From Fremontodendron californicum (lineage: Eukaryota; Streptophyta; Magnoliopsida; Malvales; Malvaceae): a stretch of 64,000 nucleotides of DNA. The stretch is taken from positions 1,307,001 to 1,371,000 of the forward strand of contig JAULJL010000020.1 in NCBI GenBank assembly GCA_030761205.1, written 5' to 3'. Shown here in pieces: positions 36,201 to 43,099 of the stretch. The notes below the pieces were generated by a model. It did no database searches. It was given only the letters and a program-made list of their open reading frames with translations, and had not been told where the DNA came from. Position numbers and translations under genes: made by a program. Positions within the stretch are counted from its first letter, which is position 1; every line of letters starts with the position of its first letter.

Positions 36201-39179
36201 AGTTCAGTTTCAGTTCCGACACATTTTTCCATATCAAATATATCTGGAGTTTCACTGAAGCAATAAGGCTGAAATTTGTAGCCGTGCAAAGATAAGAGGC
36301 ATATCTATCTTTTTCATGTTTTATACTTCTTGAAACGGAGTCGTTTTCCCTAGCGAAATCGACCATCAAGTTGGCTGATGTGCAATGACGTCTGTGCTGA
36401 CCTGTTTTCGTATTTTGCCCATATCTGCTTATCCACATCAGCAAATGAGCTGATTCCAATGGCTATGGATCCGTAACTGATACGGGAACCTTTGTCTAGA
36501 AGACCATATGATCAGATCAGGCCTCTAATATTGACGAAATCGACCATCAAGTTGGCTGATGTGCAATGACGTCTGTGCTGACATGTTTTCGTATTTTCCC
36601 CATATCTGCTTATCCACATCAGAAAATGAGCTGATTCCAACGGCTATGGATCCGTAACTGATAGGGGAACCTTTTTCTAGAAGACTATGTGATCAGATCA
36701 GGCCTCCAACATTGACGAAATCGACCATCAAGTTGGCTGATCAAAATTGTCATACAATATGACGAAAATTGTTAGAAAAATTCACCCACCTATTATACCT
36801 ACCTTTGAAATTTGTAAAGCTTGTCTCTTGTCATTTAGCCTTCCAAAATGTGTATAAATAGAGGGCCTTGGATGATTGTAGAGGATCATATTGTACATAG
36901 GTAGGATATTAGCCATTGTAATAAAATTCTCTAAGTTTTCTTCTTCTTTCTTTTCTCTAGTTTTCTTTTTCTTTAGAAAGAGCAAGAGGTTGGATAATTA
37001 ATATTCTTCTTCTTCTTCTTTCTTTCTTTTATTTTCTTCTTAGATTCTATTTAATTTTATGTTTATGTTTATAATGCCTATGCTAGGCTAAACTTCTATT
37101 TGGTTAAGGGTGATTTCAAAGCCCTAGACATGTTTTGTGATTGATTTTCAGATTCTATCTATCATTAATTTTCTATCAAAGTTGCTTATGTTCTTCTACA
37201 AGAATTGTTCATGATGTTGTCTAGATTTATTTAGGTGTACAACTAGATAGATCTTGATAATTATCTATTGCTAGTTTAGGAGTCTTGATCCGTGTAATTG
37301 TCTTGATTTCCTATTCATAAGTGGCAATTTGTGATTAATGATTATGGTCAAGTTTTCAATAATTGCAAAGTGGAACATAACCTAAGTTGAACAATCCGAG
37401 CTTATGTGTTTGTTGCTTAGATCAACCTATCTTTCTCATCATAAAGCTGCCATTAAATTGAATTTAGAGAGCTTATTCTAGGTTGTTTAATGGTTAGAGA
37501 TTAAATAGAGAGCTTGTTCTATTTAACGACAAACTAAGGAAAGATTGGGGTAACAGAGCTTGTTGTTATCTACGGTTGTTAACTTTGATAGTTGGTTGAT
37601 ATTGATAGATCTGAAATTGATTCTTAATGATGTCTAGTGGTGGAGAATGAAACCTTAACCATATTTTTCATATTTGATTCTTCTTACTTATTTGTTTTCT
37701 TACTTTTAGTTTGCTTATTTTTTATATTTATTTTTATTGGCTGGTTATACCGCCTAATTTGTATATTAACTTTATTTTATTTTTATTGGCTGGTTATACC
37801 GCCTAATTTAGTATATATATTTTTATTGGCTGGTTATACCGCCTAATTTAGTATATATATTTTTATTGGCTGGTTATACCGCCTAATTTAGTATATATAT
37901 TTTTATTGGCTGGTTATACCGCCTTGCATCTTATTCTTATTATTTACTTTAGTTTAAATCTGGCTTCAAAAACCCCTTTTCTTTTATTGTTCTTGAATTT
38001 AAGTTTTAAACTATTAACTTATAAACTAAAACCCAATCCCTGAGGACTCGACCCTTGCTAACTACTATACTTACAATTTATCTTTTTAGTGCAAGGTTAA
38101 ATAAGATACACTCTTTTGGGTGCATCAATTCTTTAATAGTAATAAGTCAAAAGCTTGAAGAAAATATGTGCGACGACTACCTTATAACTTCACAAAAACA
38201 ATCATTTTATTTAGAAGTAGGAATCAAGCTTGTTTTTCTTTCACGTAACATCCTGTCCCTTTCGGATAGCTTACTTGAACTGTTAGAGAAATTTCAAGTC
38301 ACCCTAGCTGAACAACCCTAACTCCTCAAAAGTTAAAGCCTCTTCCAAACAAAAAAAATGAAAGGTAACTAACTTAAAAGCCATAATTTAGTTGCTTTAC
38401 GACTCAACTATTACAATTTCAGTAATGAATCGAATATGCTCTCAGTTTGACAAGATCGGTTCCACTTCAAATACTAACCTTTGGATAAACAATAAAAATT
38501 CAAACAAGAATCAATAACTTCTCGCAAGCGATACCAATGCATTTGAAGAACATCCTAATCTTCAATCAGACTTGAAAAAACACAACCTCATCCACAAATA
38601 TGTTCCACAAGTTTAAGTACTTGCATGACCCAATTGCTGAATAGGGCACACAATAATTTTCCCGCCGATTATCCATCTTAGAAGCTTAACGAGCAAAATT
38701 TCTCATTTTGTTCAACTTAATACTAGTTAATACCAGCAATATGATCATGGAAGTTGGAACAATACCAAATTTCCAAAATTTCAAATCCATTTATTCTCGA
38801 AGATTAGAAAGAAAAAGATAAAAAAAAAAAAGGTACTATTTAGCGAATCTAGAGCTCTCAGTTTTTATTAAGTCAAATTAATATCTTTATCGAGAAAAAA
38901 AATGAAAATTTTCAATCTTTCTGACTACAATTTATAAATCGAACAAATAAGCAAATCATATATAGAAACATGCAATAAGAAATGCGAAATTTAAAAGTCA
39001 AATATTAAACAAAATAGTAAATAAAGGAAAATGAAAATAAAAGAGGTAAAAAAGAAGAAGAAAACGTACCGGGAAGTAATATGGGGTTTCGGAGAGAAGA
39101 AGATAAGAGCAGGGCACTTGTTTTGAGATCGGATCTGGTAACCTCTGAGTTGCTCAACGAGTTTAGATCGAGTTATCAT
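27251..39179 (-). CDS. Small plant membrane protein, two exons, intron carries an LTR element
   Basis: Exon 1 is 39070-39179 and exon 2 is 27251-27455. They join in phase (110 + 205 = 315 bp) across a GT-AG intron of 11,614 bp to give 104 aa. The protein begins MITRSKLVEQLRGYQIRSQN, has two hydrophobic segments (around FWAFAFIVLVILSYL and FIVIWLVIFLPIHL) and ends in a basic stretch followed by LLPLSM. I recognise this as a conserved plant family of about 100-aa putative transmembrane proteins of unknown function; the exon 1/exon 2 match to that layout supports the model. About 9.6 kb of the intron is an LTR retrotransposon in antisense orientation, so the pre-insertion intron was about 2 kb. 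Correct splicing over 11.6 kb is plausible but unproven. No localisation signal beyond the membrane segments is clear. Confidence 0.82.
28514..28518. repeat. Target-site duplication ATTCT, left
   Basis: ATTCT directly precedes the 5' LTR and recurs at 38128-38132 directly after the 3' LTR. A 5-bp duplication is standard for LTR retrotransposon integration and fixes the element ends. Confidence 0.95.
28848..29236 (+). repeat. 181-bp tandem repeats in U3, about 2.1 copies
   Basis: Units start at 28848, 29029 and 29210 (partial), each opening CGAAATCGACCATCAAG. Each full unit contains AATGACGTCTGTGCTGAC; TGACGTC is the core of TGA/bZIP (as-1-like) and CRE-type sites. Repeated sites about 150-470 bp upstream of the TATA box look like enhancers. 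The same array is at 36354-36742 in the 3' LTR. Confidence 0.85.
29347..29354 (+). promoter_or_regulatory. TATA box of the retrotransposon promoter
   Basis: TATAAATA within GTGTATAAATAGAGGG, upstream of an AATAAA-containing region. This is the normal U3/R arrangement of a plant LTR. The identical 3' LTR copy is at 36853-36860 and could read out into the flanking host intron, antisense to the host gene. Confidence 0.65.
30225..30418 (+). repeat. Five-unit tandem array in the LTR
   Basis: Five copies of ATTGGCTGGTTATACCGCC spaced about 40-50 bp apart, separated by AATTTAGTATATATATTTTT. The last three spacers are identical, which suggests recent expansion. Repeated at 37731-37924 in the 3' LTR. 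Confidence 0.9.
30628..30646 (+). promoter_or_regulatory. Primer-binding site complementary to tRNA-Asp
   Basis: TGGCGCCGTTGCCGGGGAT starts 6 nt after the 5' LTR and is exactly complementary to the 3' end of plant tRNA-Asp(GUC) including CCA. This primer is used by many Athila/Tat-type Ty3/gypsy elements and shows the minus-strand priming site is intact. Confidence 0.92.
30768..31706 (+). CDS. Gag-linker remnant of a Ty3/gypsy element (312 aa)
   Basis: From the ATG at 30768 (A at -3, G at +4). Residues about 108-140 (SLEDLV, then LQFQQETRASIQSLEKQ) and the later blocks PPFPSRFAK, IQQVPKDAPFLDEICTTK and VVQRKLPLKR match the region between the gag zinc knuckle and protease in plant Ty3/gypsy polyproteins. 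The N-terminal 100 residues are Gln/Tyr/His-rich and not recognised. The capsid domain, CCHC knuckle and protease are absent, so it cannot act as a normal Gag. The frame is fully open, which may mean it is kept for another role or is simply young. Starts upstream of 30768 in this frame have no support. Confidence 0.75.
   Translation: MELSNLTLEELVAYMNMENQQANLTFPVQQLAMGGCQGHQVFQDQQYDHYSNTYHEGWWDHTNYGYSKNYQEIDPYANYTHPSSFNQSWSQEPDLFQPPHMTQNSGTSLEDLVYSLVTDTLQFQQETRASIQSLEKQMIQLTSSMVGWVAQRSEELPAQTMINPKENTTIVTLRNEEQDEDETKLEMNSILEDNEANDPNKSISAPEVTFEIPIFTNVSSPPFPSRFAKFKEDEHEQDTLETLNSLFVDVIQQVPKDAPFLDEICTTKDDGIILVMENASTVVQRKLPLKRINLGNFMYEPDKPKKPRRGVG
31855..32045 (+). repeat. Left copy of a diverged direct repeat flanking the cargo
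   Basis: This segment (AGTTCTTTTCTCTTACA, ATGACAATGTAAGAATTATG, TGTGGGGGGAAGAATTTAGG) has a diverged second copy at about 34305-34505. The GTGTGGGGGG motif is typical of Athila/Tat-like elements. The two copies bracket the virus-like ORF and the LOG ORF, which points to cargo acquisition into a duplicated retroelement segment. Confidence 0.7.
32117..32140 (+). other. Seven-codon upstream ORF before the Cys4 ORF
   Basis: ATG at 32117, TGA at 32138-32140, encoding MADNGTP, 98 bp before the Cys4 ORF start. It could regulate translation of the downstream ORF on an unspliced transcript, or be the remnant of a gene that once preceded it. Nothing beyond the ORF itself supports either. Confidence 0.3.
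32226..32237 (+). promoter_or_regulatory. Putative 3' splice site just upstream of the Cys4 ORF
   Basis: A long pyrimidine tract (about 32190-32234) ends in TTTTCAG at 32231-32237, one base before the ATG at 32239. This is an excellent acceptor match and would place the ORF first on a spliced RNA. The donor is not identified. Confidence 0.45.
32239..32775 (+). CDS. Basic Cys4 protein resembling carlavirus nucleic-acid-binding proteins (178 aa)
   Basis: ATG at 32239 (A at -3, G at +4); TAG at 32773-32775. Residues 66-76 are GRSTFAKKRRA, followed by a Cys4 cluster at C83, C86, C91 and C95 (C-x2-C-x4-C-x3-C). A basic stretch directly before a four-Cys zinc-finger-like motif with this GRS-x-aromatic-A-basic lead is the signature of the small cysteine-rich nucleic-acid-binding proteins of carlaviruses (family Carla_C4), several of which suppress RNA silencing or alter host transcription. 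The Cys loop is shorter than in typical members, and the C-terminal 80 residues are unplaced. After the TAG the same frame stays open for 23 codons to a TGA. Virus origin is inference from the motif; a convergent host zinc finger is possible. Confidence 0.6.
   Translation: MDDILTRLQKRFPPFPRNILLKLYQVRFERLRMLMHKGIPDDIRWIIESKVREDEYLPALHLPDTGRSTFAKKRRAKRMSSNCHKCARWTCNGKCRSIGIPSSNRDDKIEFIKDGLSKENLGNIQLSLETHPSGDVQREILDLWPQFQREWQHLGNLMLKDPVCQLVRKLDGKHILDS
32943..33188 (+). repeat. Tandem 123-bp duplication upstream of LOG
   Basis: Copies 32943-33065 and 33066-33188 differ by about seven substitutions. Each begins TTTTACGGTTGATTTTTC and ends with CGGCGACATTATTACTCTTG. The length is a multiple of three, so an ORF (32899-33294) shows a 41-residue repeat, but it overlaps the LOG start out of frame and has no known domain. 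A leader or regulatory role is more likely. Confidence 0.85.
33229..33241 (+). promoter_or_regulatory. Putative 3' splice site just upstream of LOG
   Basis: CATTCTCTTTCAG ending at 33241 is a strong acceptor match, 24 bp before the LOG ATG at 33266. Together with the tract before the Cys4 ORF it suggests expression of each cargo ORF from its own spliced RNA. Donor unknown. Confidence 0.45.
33266..33913 (+). CDS. LOG-like: LONELY GUY-type cytokinin riboside 5'-monophosphate phosphoribohydrolase, intronless, in retrotransposon (215 aa)
   Basis: LOG enzymes cleave cytokinin nucleotides to free bases plus ribose 5-phosphate, directly activating the hormone in the cytosol and nucleus. The ORF has the full fold: ICVFGGAYPG (11-21), GGGSTGLMG (47-55), VLGIVPK, Arg96 in the SIPERITIM helix, and the signature PGGLGTLEE (111-119) with the catalytic Glu, then KKPIGLLNINGYF. 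Length matches plant LOGs. Differences: the usual CVFCGS near the start is CVFGGA, and the tail adds basic GKRKRD (198-203), a possible nuclear signal. Plant LOG genes have several introns; this ORF has none, so capture through RNA is likely. ATG context is strong (A at -3, G at +4). Catalytic residues are kept and no frame break is present, so it may be active. Confidence 0.9.
   Translation: MESTSSQRIKKICVFGGAYPGKNNIFADEAIRVGVILAQQKIQLIYGGGSTGLMGVVATAAHAGGSPVLGIVPKLFTDFCGPTLGKEIQVWSIPERITIMYHSADAFIALPGGLGTLEEIACVASWSSLVTNKKPIGLLNINGYFSNLLSYLDNAVDNGFMFSEARRTIISATTIEDLLKKLQAYEYLSATVVSQTLGKRKRDMDEQGVDCTLSL
34078..34277 (+). repeat. Tandem 113-bp duplication downstream of LOG
   Basis: Copy 1 is 34078-34190 and copy 2 34191-34277 (truncated), both beginning TTTGTTGTGTTTTAAGC and containing AACAAGGTCTGAGTAAGG. 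They are separated by an A-run. Non-coding. Confidence 0.85.
34305..34505 (+). repeat. Right copy of the diverged direct repeat flanking the cargo
   Basis: Matches 31855-32045: TTCTTTTCTCTTACA, GACAATGTAAGAATTAAG, TGTGGGGGGAATGATTTAGG. It marks the end of the inserted cargo; the sequence from here to the 3' LTR is ordinary non-coding retroelement sequence. Confidence 0.7.
34506..36011 (+). other. Non-coding 3' region of the LTR element
   Basis: About 1.5 kb without an ORF of interest. Contains another GTGTGGGGGG motif near 35118. The Athila/Tat branch often has a long non-coding stretch before its 3' LTR; pol is absent here. Confidence 0.6.
36012..36024 (+). promoter_or_regulatory. Polypurine tract
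   Basis: AAGTGTGGGGGTG directly abuts the 3' LTR start at 36025. It is purine-rich with T interruptions, as in many Athila/Tat-like elements, and would prime plus-strand DNA. Confidence 0.7.
36025..38127 (+). repeat. 3' LTR, 2,103 bp
   Basis: Identical to the 5' LTR except for one substitution found by reading (C at 36965 against A at 29459). Same TATA box (36853), 181-bp tandem repeats (from 36354) and five-unit array (about 37731-37924). Followed by the target duplication ATTCT. Confidence 0.95.
38128..38132. repeat. Target-site duplication ATTCT, right
   Basis: Matches 28514-28518 exactly. Intact duplication with matching LTRs shows a complete integration product without later recombination. 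Confidence 0.95.
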
Positions 39180-39431
39180 TTCTCGAAACCGGAGATTTTT
39201 CTTCTCCGATCTTTGTAACCAAACACTCTTTGCTTATCTCCAAATAAAATTTAGGATTGTAAAAGCTCGAACCAAACACTTTTTTGGGGGGTTTATTTTT
39301 CCTGTTTTATAGCTGGAATTGGAGAGTTTCGTTGTGATCGATTTTGTATGATAAATTGAACCAAACGCAAGGAAGAGGCAGAGCCAGCAGTGAAGTTTTT
39401 GGTTCGCTTGTTTACAGTGAATTTTCGCTGA
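39180..39431 (-). promoter_or_regulatory. 5' leader or promoter of the small membrane protein gene, cut by the LINE
   Basis: 252 bp between the start codon at 39179 and the LINE poly(A) junction. No clear TATA box. The LINE insertion separates this promoter-proximal segment from upstream sequence that before insertion adjoined the divergent COPT gene. Confidence 0.35.
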
Positions 39432-39539
39432 TTTTTTTTTTTGGATAAATAGATTTTCATATATCCAGGAAAACAGCAGTGCTGCTACATGTTACAAAGC
39501 TAGCTTAGCCTTGCTAAACAAATCAGAAAACCAATGCCA

Positions 39540-42500
39540 TTAGACAAACATGTCTGTATTTAACCTCCAAGAATTACATAAAAACGTATTAACTGAATCT
39601 ATTTTAATCTTCCTAAGATCACTTAACCTGGTCGAGATCATGTCTCTCACTTGCTCAGTGAGGTGCTCCTCCTTTTGCTCAGTTGAGTTGAACAAACGAT
39701 TGTTTCTTTCCTTCCAAACTAGGTAGATAACTGCGTTCCAAGCAAGCCTCAATATTGTTGTGATTAGAGCTTTACCTCTGAGGTTGACAGAGGCCCATTG
39801 AAGCTCTACGTTCCAACATGCAACCTGCCTTTTTAATCCACAAAGTACCATCACTCTCTGCCATATCTGTTTCGAGTAGGAGCAAGTGAAGAATAGATGA
39901 TCCCTGGTTTCCCTCTCTTGTTTGCACAGCAGACATTTATCATCCACTGCCAGTCCCCAGGAGATAAGTCTATCCTTTGTGGCCAATCTATTTAGGATTG
40001 CCATCCAAGAGAGCATAGAATGCCTAGGAATATTAAATTTACACCATACCAACTTATACCAAGCCACTTTCCCAGCTGAAGGTCTGATCTTGTTCCATAC
40101 TGCTGACACTTGGTACTTTCCCTCAGGGAAAGGCCATTTATAGCTTCCATCAGCAGTTGTGAGAACTATTCTGGCAGCCACCTCTCTCAATTGCATGATC
40201 TTCCTCCAATTCCAACTGCTCCCACTCTGGATAGAGATGTGCCATGGATCTCTATCCTTCAATACGTAAGTCTTGATCCAGGCTATCCATAGGGAGCCTG
40301 CTCCAATCAGTACAGCCCAAAAATTCCTTAGAATACATGCCTGATTCCAAGTGACAGTGTCCTTTACACCAAGTCCCCCTTCTGATTTTGGCAGGCAAAT
40401 GGACTTCCAGCTAACTTTAGCTCCCTTAGCTTGGCCTTCCTTCCCTTTCCATAAGAAGTTTGAGCATAGCTGCATCAACTTCCTTATGCACTGCTTGGGC
40501 AGAACAAAATGTCTGCACCAGAAGTTCTGCAGGTGAAACAGAACTGAATGGATAAGCTGAAGCCTTCCAGCATAAGACAAGAACTTTGTTGCCCATCCTC
40601 TAATCCTTGCTGTCACCTTCTCCAAAAGTGGCTCACAGTCTGTCATGGTTAATCTTCTAGTGACTAATGGTACCCCCAGGTATCGGACAGGCAGTGTGCC
40701 TGTTTTGAACCCTGTGGACTCTCTGATGAGCCTTAATTCTTCTCTGTCAATTCCTGTGGAGAAGAACTCACTTTTGGTGCTATTAAGTTGGAGCCCTGAG
40801 TAGGTGTAGAATTGACTTAGCACTAGCTGAATACCCTTCACTGAATCAAGATTGCCCTTGGCAAAGATTAGCAGATCATCAGCAAAACTCAGGTGAGTTA
40901 AATGAAGCTTTTTGCACTTTGGATGATAAGAGAAGACCCCATGCTGTGCTGCTGAGTCCAGCAACTTGGACAGGACATTGATAGCAATCACAAAGAGGTA
41001 GGGGGAAAGGGGATCACCTTGCCTGACTCCTCTTGCCCCCTTAAAGAAGCCCATAAGTCCTCCATTAACAGATATAGAGAAGTAGCTGGTGGTTAGGCAA
41101 CTTTCAATCCAATTTAGGAACTGCTGAGGGACCTGCATTGCCTTCAAGACTGCAAAGATGAATTCCCAGCTGATAGTATCAAAAGCCTTCTGTAAATCCA
41201 CTTTTATGGCACATCTTGGGGACAGAGTATTCCTACCATAGCCTCTGACTAACTCTTGAGCAAGCAGGATATTGTCTGTGATACTCCTGCCTGGAATGAA
41301 GGCACTCTGATTGGGACAGATCACCAATGGAAGACTGCTCTTGAGTCTGTTAGTCAGAATCTTGCTGATGCATTTGTAAAAGACTGTGCAGCAGGAAATT
41401 GGTCGAAAATCTCTCATTGTGCTTGGATTAGGGCATTTTGGAATGAGAGCCACGCTAGTTGAATTGAAAGCTTTGTGCATCACTCCTGTCCTGAAAAAGA
41501 ACATTGCAGCCTCCGTGACATCCTCACCAACAATTTGCCAAGCTGTTTTGAAGAAGTGAGCTGTGAATCCATCTGGCCCTGGACTTTTGTCACTATGAAT
41601 CGAAAACATTGCTTCTTTTATCTCCGCAGGAGTTACCCTTTTAACCAGTTCTGCTTGGTGCTCTTCAGTGATGGGAGTCTGTAGAAGTTCAGCAAGCAAA
41701 TCCTGATTACAGCCCTTGACCATATGGTCTTTGGATCCCAACAAGTTCTGGAAGTAGGAGACAGCTTCTGTAGCAATCTGATCAAAGTTTTCAAGTCTGT
41801 TTCCTTGTGCATCCGTCAAGGAATGTATGGTATTTTTGCTCAACTTTGCCCTCACCATCCTATGGAAGAAGCCTGTATTTTGGTCTCCTTCCTTTAGCCA
41901 TTGAATTCTGGATTTCTGCTTGTAAAAGCTTTCCTCATCTTTGAGAAGATTATTGAAATCCCTGGAAAGGATATCTTTCTTTGCTGCCAGTTCAACATCT
42001 GCAGGCTTCTTTAGTAGTTGGAGCTGCACTTCTGCTAATTCCCTTCTTTTGGCTTGTACCTTCTCAGTAATAGCTCCATACTTCTTGAAATTGAAGTTCT
42101 TAAGCTTCTGCTTCACTCTCTTCAGTTTGATATACAAATTGGACATAGGATCGCCTCTGGTAGGATCCTGCCATGAGCTCTCAACTATATCCATGAACTC
42201 TGCATCCCTAGTCCAGAAATTGAAAAACTTGAATGGTTTGGGAGGGGAGTGATTCTCCAAGCTGGTTTTGATAAATGCAGCACAGTGATCAGAGGTTTCA
42301 GGTGCAATAAATTTCACATAGGAATATGGAAAAAAGAGGAGCCATTGATCATTGATCATGACCCTATCAAGCTTCTTGGCAAGATGATTCTCTTGATGAT
42401 TTGACCAGGTAAAGATTGGACCAACAAATTGGTGATCCATCAATGCATTCTGTTCAATGCAAATTTGGAAATCTTTCATATCTGAGGTACTGTGTTGGGA

Positions 42501-42959
42501 TCCATTAAAACATGAGCTTTCTGATGGATGAGCTACCACGTTATAATCTCCTGCCAAAATCCATGGCGCACCTTGAGTAGTTCCACTGAGGGAATGCAAG
42601 TGTGACCAAAGCAATTTCCTTCTGCTTCCTTCATTACTTCCATAAATAGCAGTCAAATAAAACCTCAGAGAGTTCAGTTTAATCTGACATGTGATGGACT
42701 GTTCTGTTGAGTCCTTCATATCTACATCCAGGTGAGCCTTACTAAGGATCCAAATTCTTCCATTTGAAGCTTCAGAGTAGTTATGATGGAGATTCCATCC
42801 CTTAAAATGCATGTCAACAATCTTCTGCACTTTAGGTAACTTTACTCTAGTCTCAATAAGACAGACAATATCAATCTGCAACTTAGAAATTCTACTGACT
42901 ACCTGTTTCTGCCTTAGAGGACAATTGAGTCCTCTAACATTCCAAACAAGAAAGTTCAT
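39540..42959 (-). CDS. LINE ORF2: endonuclease, reverse transcriptase, zf-RVT (1,139 aa)
   Basis: The N-terminal endonuclease (about 1-230) opens MNFLVWNVRGLNCPLRQKQV and has GDYNVV and the catalytic SDHC block. The reverse transcriptase (about 480-760) has RPISCCTVFYKCISKIL, DLQKAFDTISW, GVRQGDPLSPYLF and the catalytic LSFADDLLIF. The C-terminal zf-RVT domain has WCKFNIPRHSMLSWM and CLLCKQERETRDHLFFTC. It makes target-primed cDNA of its own RNA. No internal stop over 1,139 codons and all catalytic acids present, so it is probably functional. Typical of plant L1-clade ORF2 in order and size; an RNase H domain is not seen. Confidence 0.96.
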   Translation of the reverse strand: MNFLVWNVRGLNCPLRQKQVVSRISKLQIDIVCLIETRVKLPKVQKIVDMHFKGWNLHHNYSEASNGRIWILSKAHLDVDMKDSTEQSITCQIKLNSLRFYLTAIYGSNEGSRRKLLWSHLHSLSGTTQGAPWILAGDYNVVAHPSESSCFNGSQHSTSDMKDFQICIEQNALMDHQFVGPIFTWSNHQENHLAKKLDRVMINDQWLLFFPYSYVKFIAPETSDHCAAFIKTSLENHSPPKPFKFFNFWTRDAEFMDIVESSWQDPTRGDPMSNLYIKLKRVKQKLKNFNFKKYGAITEKVQAKRRELAEVQLQLLKKPADVELAAKKDILSRDFNNLLKDEESFYKQKSRIQWLKEGDQNTGFFHRMVRAKLSKNTIHSLTDAQGNRLENFDQIATEAVSYFQNLLGSKDHMVKGCNQDLLAELLQTPITEEHQAELVKRVTPAEIKEAMFSIHSDKSPGPDGFTAHFFKTAWQIVGEDVTEAAMFFFRTGVMHKAFNSTSVALIPKCPNPSTMRDFRPISCCTVFYKCISKILTNRLKSSLPLVICPNQSAFIPGRSITDNILLAQELVRGYGRNTLSPRCAIKVDLQKAFDTISWEFIFAVLKAMQVPQQFLNWIESCLTTSYFSISVNGGLMGFFKGARGVRQGDPLSPYLFVIAINVLSKLLDSAAQHGVFSYHPKCKKLHLTHLSFADDLLIFAKGNLDSVKGIQLVLSQFYTYSGLQLNSTKSEFFSTGIDREELRLIRESTGFKTGTLPVRYLGVPLVTRRLTMTDCEPLLEKVTARIRGWATKFLSYAGRLQLIHSVLFHLQNFWCRHFVLPKQCIRKLMQLCSNFLWKGKEGQAKGAKVSWKSICLPKSEGGLGVKDTVTWNQACILRNFWAVLIGAGSLWIAWIKTYVLKDRDPWHISIQSGSSWNWRKIMQLREVAARIVLTTADGSYKWPFPEGKYQVSAVWNKIRPSAGKVAWYKLVWCKFNIPRHSMLSWMAILNRLATKDRLISWGLAVDDKCLLCKQERETRDHLFFTCSYSKQIWQRVMVLCGLKRQVACWNVELQWASVNLRGKALITTILRLAWNAVIYLVWKERNNRLFNSTEQKEEHLTEQVRDMISTRLSDLRKIKIDSVNTFLCNSWRLNTDMFV

Positions 42960-43099
42960 TAATGAAGAGTTAGAGAGTGACTCCCCAAGGCAGAAGCCTT
43001 ACCTCGAGCCTTTCCTTTGTCAATAGGCCCTTTTCTTCTCTTCAAGTTCTTTATCAGATCTGCCACTCCTGCTGCAGCAGCCCTAGGCTTTCTTGTTTC

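Larger units (their letters stand above)
28519..38127 (+). mobile_element. Non-autonomous LTR retrotransposon (LARD-like) carrying LOG and a virus-like ORF
   Basis: A 9,609-bp element with LTRs at 28519-30621 and 36025-38127, both starting TGATAACTCG and ending GGGTGCATCA. It has the 5-bp duplication ATTCT, a tRNA-Asp primer site at 30628-30646 and a purine tract just before 36025. The constant 7,506-bp offset between LTR features shows no indels, and I found one substitution (29459 A, 36965 C). Internal ORFs: gag-linker remnant (30768-31706), Cys4 basic protein (32239-32775), LOG-like enzyme (33266-33913). I see no protease DTG/DSG, RT FADD/YADD, RNase H or integrase zinc/DDE motifs. Primer site, gag remnant and GTGTGGGGGG motifs resemble the Athila/Tat branch of plant Ty3/gypsy. 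It would need proteins from a relative to move. It lies antisense in an intron. Confidence 0.93.
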
